NCBI GenBank assembly: GCA_013396755.1
Contig: VWZF01000449.1
Span: 619,870-683,869 of the forward strand
Source of the DNA: Sclerurus mexicanus
Taxonomy: Eukaryota > Chordata > Aves > Passeriformes > Furnariidae
Length of the DNA stretch: 64,000 bases
Direction: 5' to 3'
Below the pieces are notes generated by a model. That model saw only the letters and a list, made by a program, of their open reading frames with translations, had not been told where the DNA came from and did not search any database. The translations under genes and the position numbers were made by a program. Below, in pieces: positions 12,575-23,730 of the stretch (position 1 is its first letter; each line of letters starts with the position of its first letter).

Positions 12575-13790
12575 GTCAAATCAAATCAAATTGAATCAAA
12601 GAGCTGAGTTGGAAGGGATGATTAGGGCTGACTAAACTAAAAAGCATGGTATTAAGGGCATTGTCCAAATGCCTCTTAAACATTGACAGTCTTAACCACC
12701 CCTCTCAGAAGCCTGTCCAGTGTTTGATCACCCTCCAGGTAAACAAATATTTTCTTATCTCAAGTCTGAACCACCTCTGAGGGACACAGCTTTGAGCTGT
12801 TCCCACATGACCTGGCACTGGGTACTGGGGATAAGAGGGACCTTTTTACCCTTCCCCTCCTTCAGAAAGCTGTAGAGGGCAGTGAGGTTGCCCTTCAATC
12901 TGCTCTCCAAGCAAGAAAAACCCAGTGTCCTGAGCCGCTCCTCACAGGACATGCCTGCCAGCCCCTTCACCAGCTTTGTTGTCTTCCTCTGGATGCGTTC
13001 AAGGACTTTCACAACCTTTTGAAATTGTGGGGCCAGAACCACACATAATACTCAAGGTGAGGCCACACCAACACTAAATACAGCAGGATAATCCTGTCTT
13101 GTGAGTTGCTGGTGATGCCGTGTTTGCTGCATCCCAGGACACAGTTTGCCCTCTGGGCTGACTGGGCACTCACTGCTGACTGATACCGAGCCTGCTGCCA
13201 AACAACCCCAGAGCCCTTTCTGCAGGGCTGCCCTCCAGCCAATCCACTCCCAATTTAGACTTGTGCCTGGCATTACTCCTTCATAGATGCAGAATTTGGC
13301 ATTTATTCTTGTTCAATTTCATGCCGCTGATGTTTGCTCAATGCTCCAATCTATCTGGATCAGTTTGCTATCATCAGCAAACTTACTAATGGTGCTTTCA
13401 ACTCTTGCATCCAAATCACTGATAAATACACTGAATAGAACCGCACCTAGAGCTGATCCCTGAGGAATGACATTAGTGACTGGTCACCAGCCAGAAGTAG
13501 CTCCGTTCACTGCAACCCTTGAGCTCTGCTGTTCAGCCAGTTCTTCATCCAGGACACCATGAACCTGCTCATCCAACAGTTTGACAACTTGTCCCAAAGT
13601 ATTCTGTGTGGCACAATACCAAAAGCCTTACAAAGACCCAGAAAAACTACATTCACCACATTGCCTTCATCCACTAGGTAGATGACCTTACTATAAAAGG
13701 ATACTATATTAAACAGGACGACTTCTTATGAACCCACATTGACTGTGAGTAACTACTGCACTGTTCTTTAAATGTAGTGATAGGACAAAG
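12575..13790 (-). mobile_element. CR1 LINE, long 3' fragment
   Basis: The longest CR1 copy in the window. It starts with an aatcaaatcaaattgaatc tail, passes through the 3' UTR-like section (ctgagccgctcctcacaggac) and continues into the 3' part of the CR1 ORF2 region (gctgatccctgaggaatgac, ccaaaagccttacaaagac). The reading frame is broken throughout (for example the partial ORFs 12755-13042 and 13009-13242), so it is dead. Confidence 0.85.
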
Positions 13791-13796
13791 CGTAAC

Positions 13797-14037
13797 TGTT
13801 TGAAATGGAAATAGATTTAGGTTAGATATGAGGAAGAAATTGGTCATGGTCAGGGTGGTAAGGCACTGGTACAGGTTGCCCAGAGGAGCTGTGGATGCCC
13901 CATCCCTGGCAGTGTTCAAGGCCAAGTTGGATGGGGCTCTAAGAACCTTGATCTAGTGGAAGGTGTCCTTGCCCATGACAGGGAACTAGATGAGCTTTAA
14001 GGTCCCTTCCAACCCAGGCCATTCTATGATTCTACTA
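13797..14037 (+). mobile_element. CR1 LINE 3' end in opposite orientation
   Basis: Plus-oriented CR1 3' end with the text aggcactggtacaggttgcc and the terminal ccattctatgattctacta. It lies immediately against the minus-oriented CR1 ending at about 13,790. The two form an inverted pair, probably from insertion of one CR1 next to or into another. Confidence 0.88.
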
Positions 14038-14671
14038 TATTGTACTATAGCCTCCCCTATGTTGTCTTTCTTTACTTCCCCATTAATTGAAGGAATTAAA
14101 TTCTCTGTATTTCTGGTAGAATTCCTTTTTACTGCCTTGTTTATTACAATTTCTTTGAAGCTTGTGCCCTCCTGAATTTACACACTCATGCTATTAATTT
14201 TTACATGCTTTGAGTCAGAAAGTTTTATTCTCACTTTTTATATGATTCCCTATTCACTTTCAAATCTCAAACAGTTACTGAGGCATTCTTCTCTGCTGCT
14301 TTTTCTCTACTTTTTCAGTTGTTATTACATTTTTTAAGTCACAGTCAATGCTTTGCCTGATTTTACCCAATGGTCAAGCAGTTCTCCATTGTCTTCTAGC
14401 TGCAGTTTCCCTTGCACTACTGTAATTTTCTAAATTTATTTTCTTTCAGGATTCTAATTTTATTGGTCATAATTTCAATGAGTTTCACCCTCTTGTAGAA
14501 AGAGTTTCTCCCATTAGACTGGGTCCTCTAGAGCATACCCTGTTCTGGTCTTTGTGTGCTGAAGACTGAACACCACTGTGGTTATTTTGCTTCTCTCTTC
14601 TTTTCTGAACTCAGAATCACACCATCACTTTGTGATAATTTTTATCCAAGTCACTCAAAAAAAAGAGACAT

Positions 14672-14677
14672 TTTATT
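14672..14677 (-). terminator. Candidate RBFA polyadenylation signal
   Basis: TTTATT on the plus strand reads AATAAA on the minus strand. It lies about 305 bp beyond the RBFA stop codon. It is the first good hexamer I see downstream of the stop, so it is a reasonable candidate for the RBFA 3' end. Confidence 0.45.
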
Positions 14678-14982
14678 GCAATTAATTAGCACAACTGCAA
14701 GTTTTAACTCAGTGCTACAAGAGGTGTATTTCATTATTAAAAAACTACTCTCTGGTTTAAAGTTCCACAATTGCAGCAGCTTGAAAGCTGCTTAACAAAG
14801 TGTCACAAATGGCTTTTTTTTTTTCTTACATACTTTGTGCTAGCAAACCTTCCCACATGTGGCAAATCTATTTGAACAAGAAAGTGGTAAACAGGCTGTA
14901 CAAAATGAATCTTCAATATCTATGGCAGTCTTGGTTTTTTGCTATTGGCAGCCTCGATTTTGAAGAGAGTGGCTTTTTCACT

Positions 14983-17900
14983 TCATTTCAGTTTATTAGT
15001 AGGCTGACTTAAAGGTTTGCCGTCATCCATCTCCAATTCATTTACCTCTTCCTCTAATTCATCCTCCAACTCATAATCTGAGACTGATTCAATGTTATTA
15101 TCCCAGTAATCAGCTTTGTATCTGTCCATTAAGTATTTCTGTGGTGTAACGTCATCATCATTAAGATTCTTCGGTTTTCTCTTTTTCATTTTCTTCTGAA
15201 TCTTAGAAAGGTGCTGCTCCTGCTCTTCTGTCCACGGAATGCTTTCTGTATGTCTTGACACTTTCAGTCTTTTATAGTCCATTATCTGTTTATTCAGCAG
15301 TTCATGATCAATACCAAACAGATTAGACCGCAAGGGTGGATCTGAAGACTGAGTTGCTGAAGAGAACAGTTTACTGTGGAAAAGCAAACAAATATTGGAG
15401 GGTTTTTTTCCCTGCATATATTTCAAGGTGTAATGCTAATTTTGACAACTTGAGTAACACAGAAATAAACTTGAGTTTTCTGTTTGACTTTATTAATTCC
15501 CTATATTCAGCACTGTGCTCCCTATGTTAAGAAGGAAGACACCACTCTACCGTGTGTCCAAGGACAGTCTGTGTATAAGCCTGTCAGCCTGTCAACAGAT
15601 TTAATGGGAGACAGCCACTAAAGCAACTACATTCCAGATGAAACTCCTTGTCTCTTGAAAAAGGTGTACACAGGTGAACACTGGACCTGGAAGCCCCAAG
15701 GAACTTAAGACTTCTCCCAGCTATTCAAGAAGTGAGAAGGAGCAGCCTGTGCCTGAAACACATCAGACCGATGTATGAATGACACCTTACGCTGGACTTC
15801 AGTATTTCCAGAAGACACAGAGGAAGATAATAGGTGCCCTGTGGGAAATCTGTCACAGCAATGATTTCCCATGGGTCGCTATTTCTGATTTGCACCTGAT
15901 GAACTGTCCTGTGAGGGGCTGAGGCACAGAAGGCATTTTTACCAGCAGACTGCAGCACACAAGGGCAAAGGCCACTGGCTTTGAGAGCAACAAGTCCACA
16001 AAATCACTATTCCAATAGACTGATTAGCCCTATCTCTCAATAGAAAAAAAAATCCCTCACAGAATAATGCTAAATTAATTTAGGGAGATTTGTCACTAAA
16101 TTTGTAACGCATGTATAACAAACCAAACTGTAACAGAAAAAAGTGGCCAAGCGGAGGAGTACTGGTAAATGCAGAGCTTTCATCCTCATGAGAAAACTAA
16201 CAGCAAGAAACAAATACTACTGCTGAAAACCATTTTTAAAAATTTGATTATAATAAACATATCAAATCTTGGAATCTTAGAAATTCTACATGTATTTCCT
16301 TCATAAAAATTAAGATATTAATACCAGACAAAGCACTGGATCTGCAAGTAACAAATCTGATGCCTCAGGTGCCTCTGAAAAAATACTACTTGTGACAATT
16401 CAGTTACAAGTGACAATTAAGTAATTCTCCACAGCTTAATACACCTTCCCTTAGTAGACCTTCCCCTCCCACATTTGCAAAGCTGTGGTCTGCAGAGAAG
16501 TACCTGTGCACAAGAACCAATGACAAAATAGCCTATGAAAATGTGCCTACACTAAAATACGGAAGTAAATCAGAACATACATAATAAGAAATATTTTCCC
16601 TTAATTTTAATAAATGGGTGTAACTTAGGTAAAGAGAGCTTAAGCCAAAAAATAAGATGCTGTCCTCTACATTTAATTTCTGGGATGATTACATACTAGT
16701 TTTGTCCTAAGATACTCTGTAGCCTCCTACGTTAACAAAAAATTAATTAAAAAAATCTTATCTCTTTAAAAGATGAGATACTTTTTTGGTAAGGTCTTCC
16801 AAACACTCTCTTCTGCTTTCTATTTCCTCATAACATCATTTGCTGAACTCTGAGGTAACAAAAACATACACGTCTACTTTCTGTCATGCCAAATGATACT
16901 CAATTTAAGTTGGCCAACAGAGATGAAAATGGGCACTTCTACAATTCTGATTCAAAAAGCCCCACCTTGAATCATTTTGAGGTATTTCTTCTTCTTCTGG
17001 AGGTCCAAAATCAGCAATTGCCAATAAGTCCTCAACCTGTAAACACATGAAAGTAACACATATTAAAGGTCCTGTATTAAATCTACTTTGTTCACACCTA
17101 CAAGAGTAACAGACAAGTACCTAACAGCAAATATTTTATCTTCTATATGTTTGGAATATTTAGCAAAACCATTTCAAAATATCCATTTCCACCATTTACA
17201 TGGAACTGCTTACTCTTCTTGCCTGGGAAGTTTGTATCAAATAGTGCAATGGACCCTGGGATTCCTATGAAGTTTTTTGCCTTGTACATTATAAACAACT
17301 GGCTAGGAGTTGTGTGATGTATAGGTTTTGGTTTATTTGTTCTTACTTCAGTCTTGCAAATCCTTTTTCATAACATCCTTACACTGAGATTTTTTCACCT
17401 CTTTCCCCTCTTTGCAAGTTTGCATTTCTTTTACTGGTAACTATGGAGTTCCCAACTCCCTTTTAACATGACACCTAATCAGTAAATCCTACAAATCTAG
17501 TATATTCAGTGCTTATAGACTGTACATAATTGTGAAAATATGCTCTTATTTGAAATTTTGCTTGCAAATTTCTTTACATTAATTCTCTTCCAATTCAATG
17601 TATTACTCTAGGAGTTTAATTGGATGGTCTTTCCTTGACTTCCAATACTTAAAAATTAGGTTCAACTATATTATTTCAAGCCCTGTTATTTGAATCTGTG
17701 GCTGACATAAATCGGATGAACTGCAAAGTGGGAGCTGATCCATCTAAGTGTCTCCCAGTGTTATTCCCTGATAATAGTGATATAAGAAAGGATTTCACTT
17801 GTCTTCTGGGAAACTCAGAATTTTTCTGACCACAGAAAGTTCAAGCAAGTCACTGCACTTCTAGAGTCTGAAGTTCTTGTTATCCTTTCTAGCCCTGCTC

Positions 17901-20900
17901 ACACAGATTGCAGGAGCCTATAAGTCACTAATAATAATTAATTGATTGCAATAGTAACATATCTAAGAATAAGGCACTTCAGGGCACAGAAATGTGAACT
18001 TTTCAACTTCATATCAACAGCTTGAGGAGATGTTTTTCATTAAATTCTACTTGTTGATGTCATGTTTCTCTTCTGGAAATCTCCCTATTTAAGAGATCTC
18101 GCTCCACAGTCCTAATGACAGCAAATTTCTAGGAAACATTATTATTCTAGCAATATTTCAACTATTTAAAACTACGACACCTTGACAGAAAAACTGAAAT
18201 AGTAAAGATAATTTTAAAAGTTAAGAAAAAAACGTAGGATGAGTAAGCTTACATTCCCTATGGAAAGATCTGCCCTTCCCTAAAAACATTTGGAAAAAGT
18301 CTGGGGGGTAAAAAAAAAACCAACCCAAAACAAAAACCCAAGTCACTGGTTAGATTCAATGAAATTTTAAAAACAAACAACATTTAAAATGTGGAAGACA
18401 GCTTCTCCAACCTCATTTCTATTATATACACCCAACAATCCTACACTATTCCTTAAAATGGTAATTTTTTTTTAGAATTTATTGGCCTAATGATACAACC
18501 TACAATTCTTTTACATTGCATATAAGCATCAATCTTACTGAAGATTGTTTGTTAAAGGGCTTTGGAACTTGAAAAGGAAAGGGTATAGAGAAAGACTGAT
18601 TTTGATATATAGATTGGCAGAGCAACCAAATGATCAGCTCTCTCCTAAGTCACTGTATTTGTACACTGAGTCAAAGATCTGAATTACCTCTTTTACAGCC
18701 GCAACTTCTTTGTCTTTTACAAATATTATTGGTGGCACATTTCCTAGAATCTGCTGACTCTTCAGAAGGTACCTGGCAAAAATACAGCATTCACCAGTAT
18801 GAGTACCAGTATAGCATCTCCAGGACAAGTAAAATGTGTTAGATTAATTCTAGCAGTACTGCACACTTAAGATATAGTTTGAAAAACTTACAGTCTGATG
18901 GGTAACTATTCAGGTTAATGCTAAGCAATACACCACTGCAGAATCCCAACTTTCAGTGCATAACATACAGAAACTACTAGTGTAGATCCCACTGAGTTTT
19001 AATGATATATTTTTCTCTATCTACATGCACAGGTCTTTCCCCCCTTCATTTGGTATGCTTATCCCCACTGCAGGGGTGAGAGAGTGGGGGATAGAGTCCT
19101 TAGAGCAGGGTAAGACAACTAGTCCTACATGCTAGCTGCAGAAAGCACTGACAGGGCTCCTTTTGCCTTCTTCCCAGCCATCAACCCTTCTCAAAGAGTG
19201 GAAGCTGTTGGGAGCAGAAGAGAGCATTGTGCTGGAGCAGGAATTACACAACCTAGGGAAACAGGGGGAAAGGAAAAGGCTTTACAAGTACACTCCTATG
19301 CCCCTTCCACATGGAGTAAAGTCCTGAACTTCCAATGGACTGGCTGGATATCAAGAAAAGAGGGAGAGACAAAAATCTCAATGATAACCTGAAAACTCAC
19401 TAGAACCTCTACTGAAAAATGGGTAAAAGCATCACTATATATGGTAGCATCCTGAAATAATTTTTTTTTTAATCCATATTTTGAAGAACTTCTGTAATGT
19501 CAGTAATTCCTTCTGGAGGTCCAAATTGTCCCTAGTGACCAGAATTGCCCAGTGAATCTTCAAGTAGATACTTGTAATTGCCAGTCCTATGTGCAGCATC
19601 CCATTCTGGCCTACTGTTGCACACAGCATATCCAGCTCACCACCTTTGGTGCACTGGAGTGAAACATCATCCACACCCTTCTTGCTTTCTGCTCATCCCA
19701 CTCCAGCCCTGGGAAAGCACAGAACCCAAATAAGCCAGCTGTGTTCCAGCAAGAGAATACATGGCTGGTCTGACAGAGCCACCCTTTCCTGTGAGGCTCA
19801 TCACAGGTGATGCTCTGACTCCAAGAGTCTAAAAACCTAAAGCATCCCAAAAGGTCAGATATAATTGTCAGAAATAGTTAAGAAATGGTACTAATCCATG
19901 GCTATGAATTTATGAAGCAGCCTGTTTATCCCAGAGCAATACCGTATACGTGGAGCGCTCTTCTGCAGAACACCTTCCACGTAACTTTCTTTCTCCATAG
20001 TAGCAGCAGGATTCCAGTACACACGACATGCTGAAAAGTTTGATGATAGGGACACCTATAAGAAGGCAAATATGTCTTTAGAATTATACACAGACACACA
20101 CACACAGTTCATGCACAACGAAGTTTCTGATGGATTGCAGAAAGCCTTAGTAGAAAATTTCTTCTGATAACAGAACTAATTATATCACACCAGAATCAGC
20201 TCAAGAGTAAATCAGGACTGATTACTCCCCACCACGTCCCAGTGTAGCACAAATACTAAGCAGTTATAAAATCTGTATTATATTTGGAAGAAGGCTGATT
20301 CTTTCCCTCTCTCATGTCATAACTTATTTAATTTACAGCAATGCTTCCTGAAAGTGCTTTGGCTTGCCCACACCAGCCACTGTTTGTACGTGTGGACATG
20401 CAATCCAAGTTAGACAAGCAACCCTCTAAGCCATAAAGAGATAGAAACATATGAAGGATACAGCACATATAGAGCCAAAAGACTCATCTTGGCTGTGTAA
20501 TTTTAATCATTTGCCTGAAGACAGAATGAATTCAGCTCGCAAAAACATATATTTCAGTCATAAATGACAAACCTTCAGTCATAGATGTGCTATCATGAGC
20601 AATTTTTTTTTCATGCTTCTAATATCAAAACTAAGTCTGTCAAGCTTTTAAGCCAAAAACTGGTATAGTTTATTCTTTATAGAACAGCAAACATGGAAGA
20701 TAAAAACTACAGATAACAAACAAGAATGTGGAGACTTAGTTCCTGAATCAGAGCTTTAACATCCCTTTCAAACCCACAAATTAGACTATTAGCTACAACT
20801 AGGTACAAATCCCAGTTCTTTCTCAAATCTTCCTTGACAATGACATTTTCTTAGGCTTGACTTTTTTTTAACTAAGCTCATCCCTCACTTAGGTCTTCTG

Positions 20901-22165
20901 CCTCTAATGTTGCTGGTGAGTGACACAGGAGGTAACAATCTCACAGAGCTGCAAGAAAAGACTTCTGGAAAGATACATTTATGTCAGTAAAACCAGACTC
21001 CTCATTATGAAAGGGCAAGGCAAAGATTTTATGGGTGAATAACAGAAAAAAAAAGTCATATCAGGAGAATCACCATTTAGTTGGCCTAAGCTGCATTTGC
21101 ACTGGAGTGGCAAAGGTCTATTAAGCCAGGTACAACAGTGGCAAAGTCTCCTGGTGTGTACTCCAGAGCCTGATCTCGCTGCACTCTGCCACATCAGAAG
21201 CAATGCAGTAAAACTCCCCCTGCACACACCACAACACGCAGGGGAGCTCCTCTGGCACACTATGCTGACCTCACAGTGTAGTCAGAGTGGCTGAACACAA
21301 GATGTAGCTTTTGCACTTGCCTTGCAGATTTCCAGCTTGAGATCATAAAATTCTTGACTGACTTCACAAGTAGTCACCATCTGTGACACAGCTTTATGAA
21401 TAAGACCGTTCAAGACTCTGCAGCGTATGTTATCTTCCTTCCGAGTTTTTGTCTGCTCATTGTTCATTAAGACATCCAACTTATTTGGTTTACACATCTT
21501 AAAAAAAAAACCACCAAACAACACATTAATCAGTAGTTACACACTTGTATTAGTCAACTATAAACAGCTTTGTGTACTCTACTAAGTATGCTCTTAAAAT
21601 GTCATTATTGCAGCTGTGATGACTTTATAAAGTCCTGTGTATCAAGTGTTTTAATAAAGAATACTTCTGTTCACAAAATATTTGACCTTTGTGCCTTACA
21701 ATCGAAGTTTCTTAAGTTTCTTTACTATTTTGTAGCAAGTTATACAGCACAATAAATCTGTTTTCTAAAATACAGCATATATTGACTGAAAAGAATTGCT
21801 TGTTTGAAAAACAAACAATTTTTTTTCACTAAACTTGTAGAAGTTTCAATCTGGATCAGTTCTCTGCTATGTACTCAAGAGTGTGCAAGAGAGCATTGAT
21901 GCTGATGTCGATGAAAGATCAATACAGAAGAGCAAACAGCCATGGGGAGCCAAATGGCTTCTCTGGATGGCACTTCTGGCATGTCACAATGAGACTGGAG
22001 CCCCAGTATCTGCTCACAAAATTCTGCTATTTCTCCATCAAAATATGCTTTTCCCAAGGTTAGAATCAATGGCAGAAACACAACTGCTCCTGGAACACAG
22101 TGCCTTAGGAGCTTGCACTTACCATTTTGGATCCCAGGGTAGGGCTGTCATACCAAAACTTCTTT
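14983..22165 (-). CDS. RBFA: RBFA, mitochondrial ribosome-binding factor A (first coding exon not found)
   Basis: RBFA assists maturation of the mitochondrial small ribosomal subunit by binding near the 3' end of 12S rRNA. Six minus-strand coding exons join in frame: 22123-22165, 21321-21497, 19943-20055, 18688-18772, 16966-17036 and 14983-15373 (stop TGA at 14983-14985), giving about 292 codons. The sequence shows the family core: FWYDSPTLGS, then KTRKED, an ACRVYWNP strand, VPPIIFVKDKE and ADFGPPEEEE. The last exon carries a basic stretch (KKMKKRKPK) and a very acidic tail (DYELEDELEEEVNELEMDD). The human protein is about 343 residues as I recall, so about 50 N-terminal residues, including the mitochondrial targeting sequence, are missing; they should lie in the CpG block at 22.9-23.2 kb. 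The first exon listed is only 43 nt. The intron after 21321 begins with GC. RBFA lies next to TXNL4A in human too. Confidence 0.93.
21319..21324 (-). other. RBFA: GC-AG intron donor in RBFA
   Basis: On the minus strand the exon ends CTGCAAG and the intron starts GCAAGT. The exon must end here: the protein joins as EICK followed by VSLSSNF, in the frame of the exon at 19943-20055. Apart from the C, the site matches the donor consensus fully, as is typical of GC-AG introns. Confidence 0.8.
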
Positions 22166-22399
22166 CTTTCGGAAAAAGAAAAGGAAATCAGCTTCATCTT
22201 TCAGCAGCTCAGAGAAAAAAGATTCCCTCTGTAATTAAAATGCCACCTGCTTGTAGGCACACACCACCACACAGGTTTTCATGTACACAAGTAGAATTCC
22301 CCACAGCTGGGATGCAGGAGCAACACAATTTCATCCACAGCTGAAGCTGCACATAGACAGGGTGGGGAGGAGGGCGAAAGAACAACTCTAAGGTTTCTT

Positions 22400-22868
22400 T
22401 AGAGAACCATTAACTGGAAAATACCATTAAGATCATCAAGTCCCATCATTAACCCAGCACTTGCTTAGTCCACCACCAAACCATGCCTCCAAGCACCACA
22501 TCCACACGTTCTCTGAACACTTCCAGGGATGGGGATTCCACCGCTTCCCTGGGGTGCCTGTTCCATTGCTTGACCTTTCTTCCCTTTTGGCGAAGAAATT
22601 TTTATTAATATCCAATCTAAACCTCCCTTAGTACAACTTGTGGCCATTTCCTCGTCCTGTTGCTTGTAATGTGAGAGAAGAGACCGACCCCCACCTGGCT
22701 ACACCTCCTTTCAGGTAGTTGTGGAGAGCAATAAGATCTCCCCTGGGCCCCCTTTTCTCCAGGCTCCCTCAGCCGCTCCTCATCACACTTGTGCTCCAGA
22801 CCCTTCACCCCCTCCACTGCCCTTTTCCGGACCGGCTCCAGCACCTCAGTGTCCTTCCCGTAGCGAGG
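22400..22868 (-). mobile_element. CR1 LINE 3' fragment
   Basis: CR1 text in reverse complement, including ggatggggattccaccgctt, ctccctcagccgctcctcat and ctccagcacctcagtgtcct. It adjoins the GC-rich block that probably contains the RBFA promoter. Confidence 0.82.
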
Positions 22869-22879
22869 GCCCCGAAATG

Positions 22880-23170
22880 AGCACCGCGCCGGCGGTGCGG
22901 CCTCCCCGCAGTCCCCGTGTGCGGGGGCGGCCACTGCCCTGGTGCTGCTGCCCACACAGCCCAGGCTGCCCCGGCCTTCCCGGGCACACCTTCGGCCCGG
23001 CCGCGACCGGCGCTAACCCGGCACAACACCGAGGCACCCGGGGGCCGGCCCCGGGGCCCGGAGCGCGGCTCGGCGGGGATGGTTCCCTCCGGCTNNCGCA
23101 GGCGGTCGGGGCCGGGCCCCGCGCCGGCAGGGCTGAGCACAGGGTCGGCATCTGCGGGGCCAAGATGCAC
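22880..23170 (-). promoter_or_regulatory. CpG-rich block, probable RBFA promoter and first exon region
   Basis: About 290 bp of strongly GC- and CpG-rich sequence with two unresolved bases at 23095-23096. It lies upstream of the first RBFA exon I could place (22165) and about 560 bp beyond the copy A stop codon. None of the three minus-strand frames gives the expected RBFA N-terminal sequence (a Lys-rich stretch just before KKFWY). Exon 1 may therefore be collapsed at the N bases or missing from the assembly. Confidence 0.55.
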
Positions 23171-23204
23171 CCGAGGATCAGGATCGCTGCTGAGGGGTCC
23201 CTCC

Positions 23205-23345
23205 AGGACGCGATTTCACAGAGTGAGCTAGGTTGGAAAAGACCTCTGGGACCATCGAGTCCAACCTGTGACCCAACATCACCTTGTCAACTGGACCATG
23301 GCACTGAGCCACATCCAGTCTCTTCTTAAATATCTCCAGGGACGG
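23205..23345 (-). mobile_element. Short CR1 LINE 3' end
   Basis: A short CR1 3' fragment recognisable from gttggaaaagacctctggga, caccttgtcaactggaccat and cttaaatatctccagggacg. It sits between copy A of the dehydrogenase cluster and the RBFA CpG block. Confidence 0.75.
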
Positions 23346-23730
23346 TGGAAAAAAAATAAAAATACACCAGGGGTCCAGGGGATGAGCCTCGCCCTGGGAC
23401 AACCACCTGCCTGATCATGGTGTCTCCCCTGTCAGGTAAGTGTTTACAGATCCTGTAATTCGGTGTTGCATCGATGGGCAATTGTAAGGGGATGCAGGCA
23501 GAATAAATGGCACTGATGCAAGAATCTGGGCTTTGGGGTTTTTCTCTGAAGGTCAAGACAAAATACTGCAGGTTTTCCACACAGAACCACTGCTGGTTAT
23601 TTAAATGAATTAAACATTATATATTTAATCTGTGTAGCACTCAAAGGATAATTACATGAAAAGTGATCAGATTGCTGTTTCAGCACGCTGGGATAACCAC
23701 TGATGGCATTAACACTAAGCACAAGCCTCC

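Noticed and set aside
21883..22344. 153-codon plus-strand ORF
   Set aside because: It is antisense across the 43 nt RBFA exon at 22123-22165, which is supported by protein continuity.
22721..23329. 202-codon plus-strand ORF
   Set aside because: It crosses CR1 sequence, the GC-rich block and two N bases, and has no recognisable domain.
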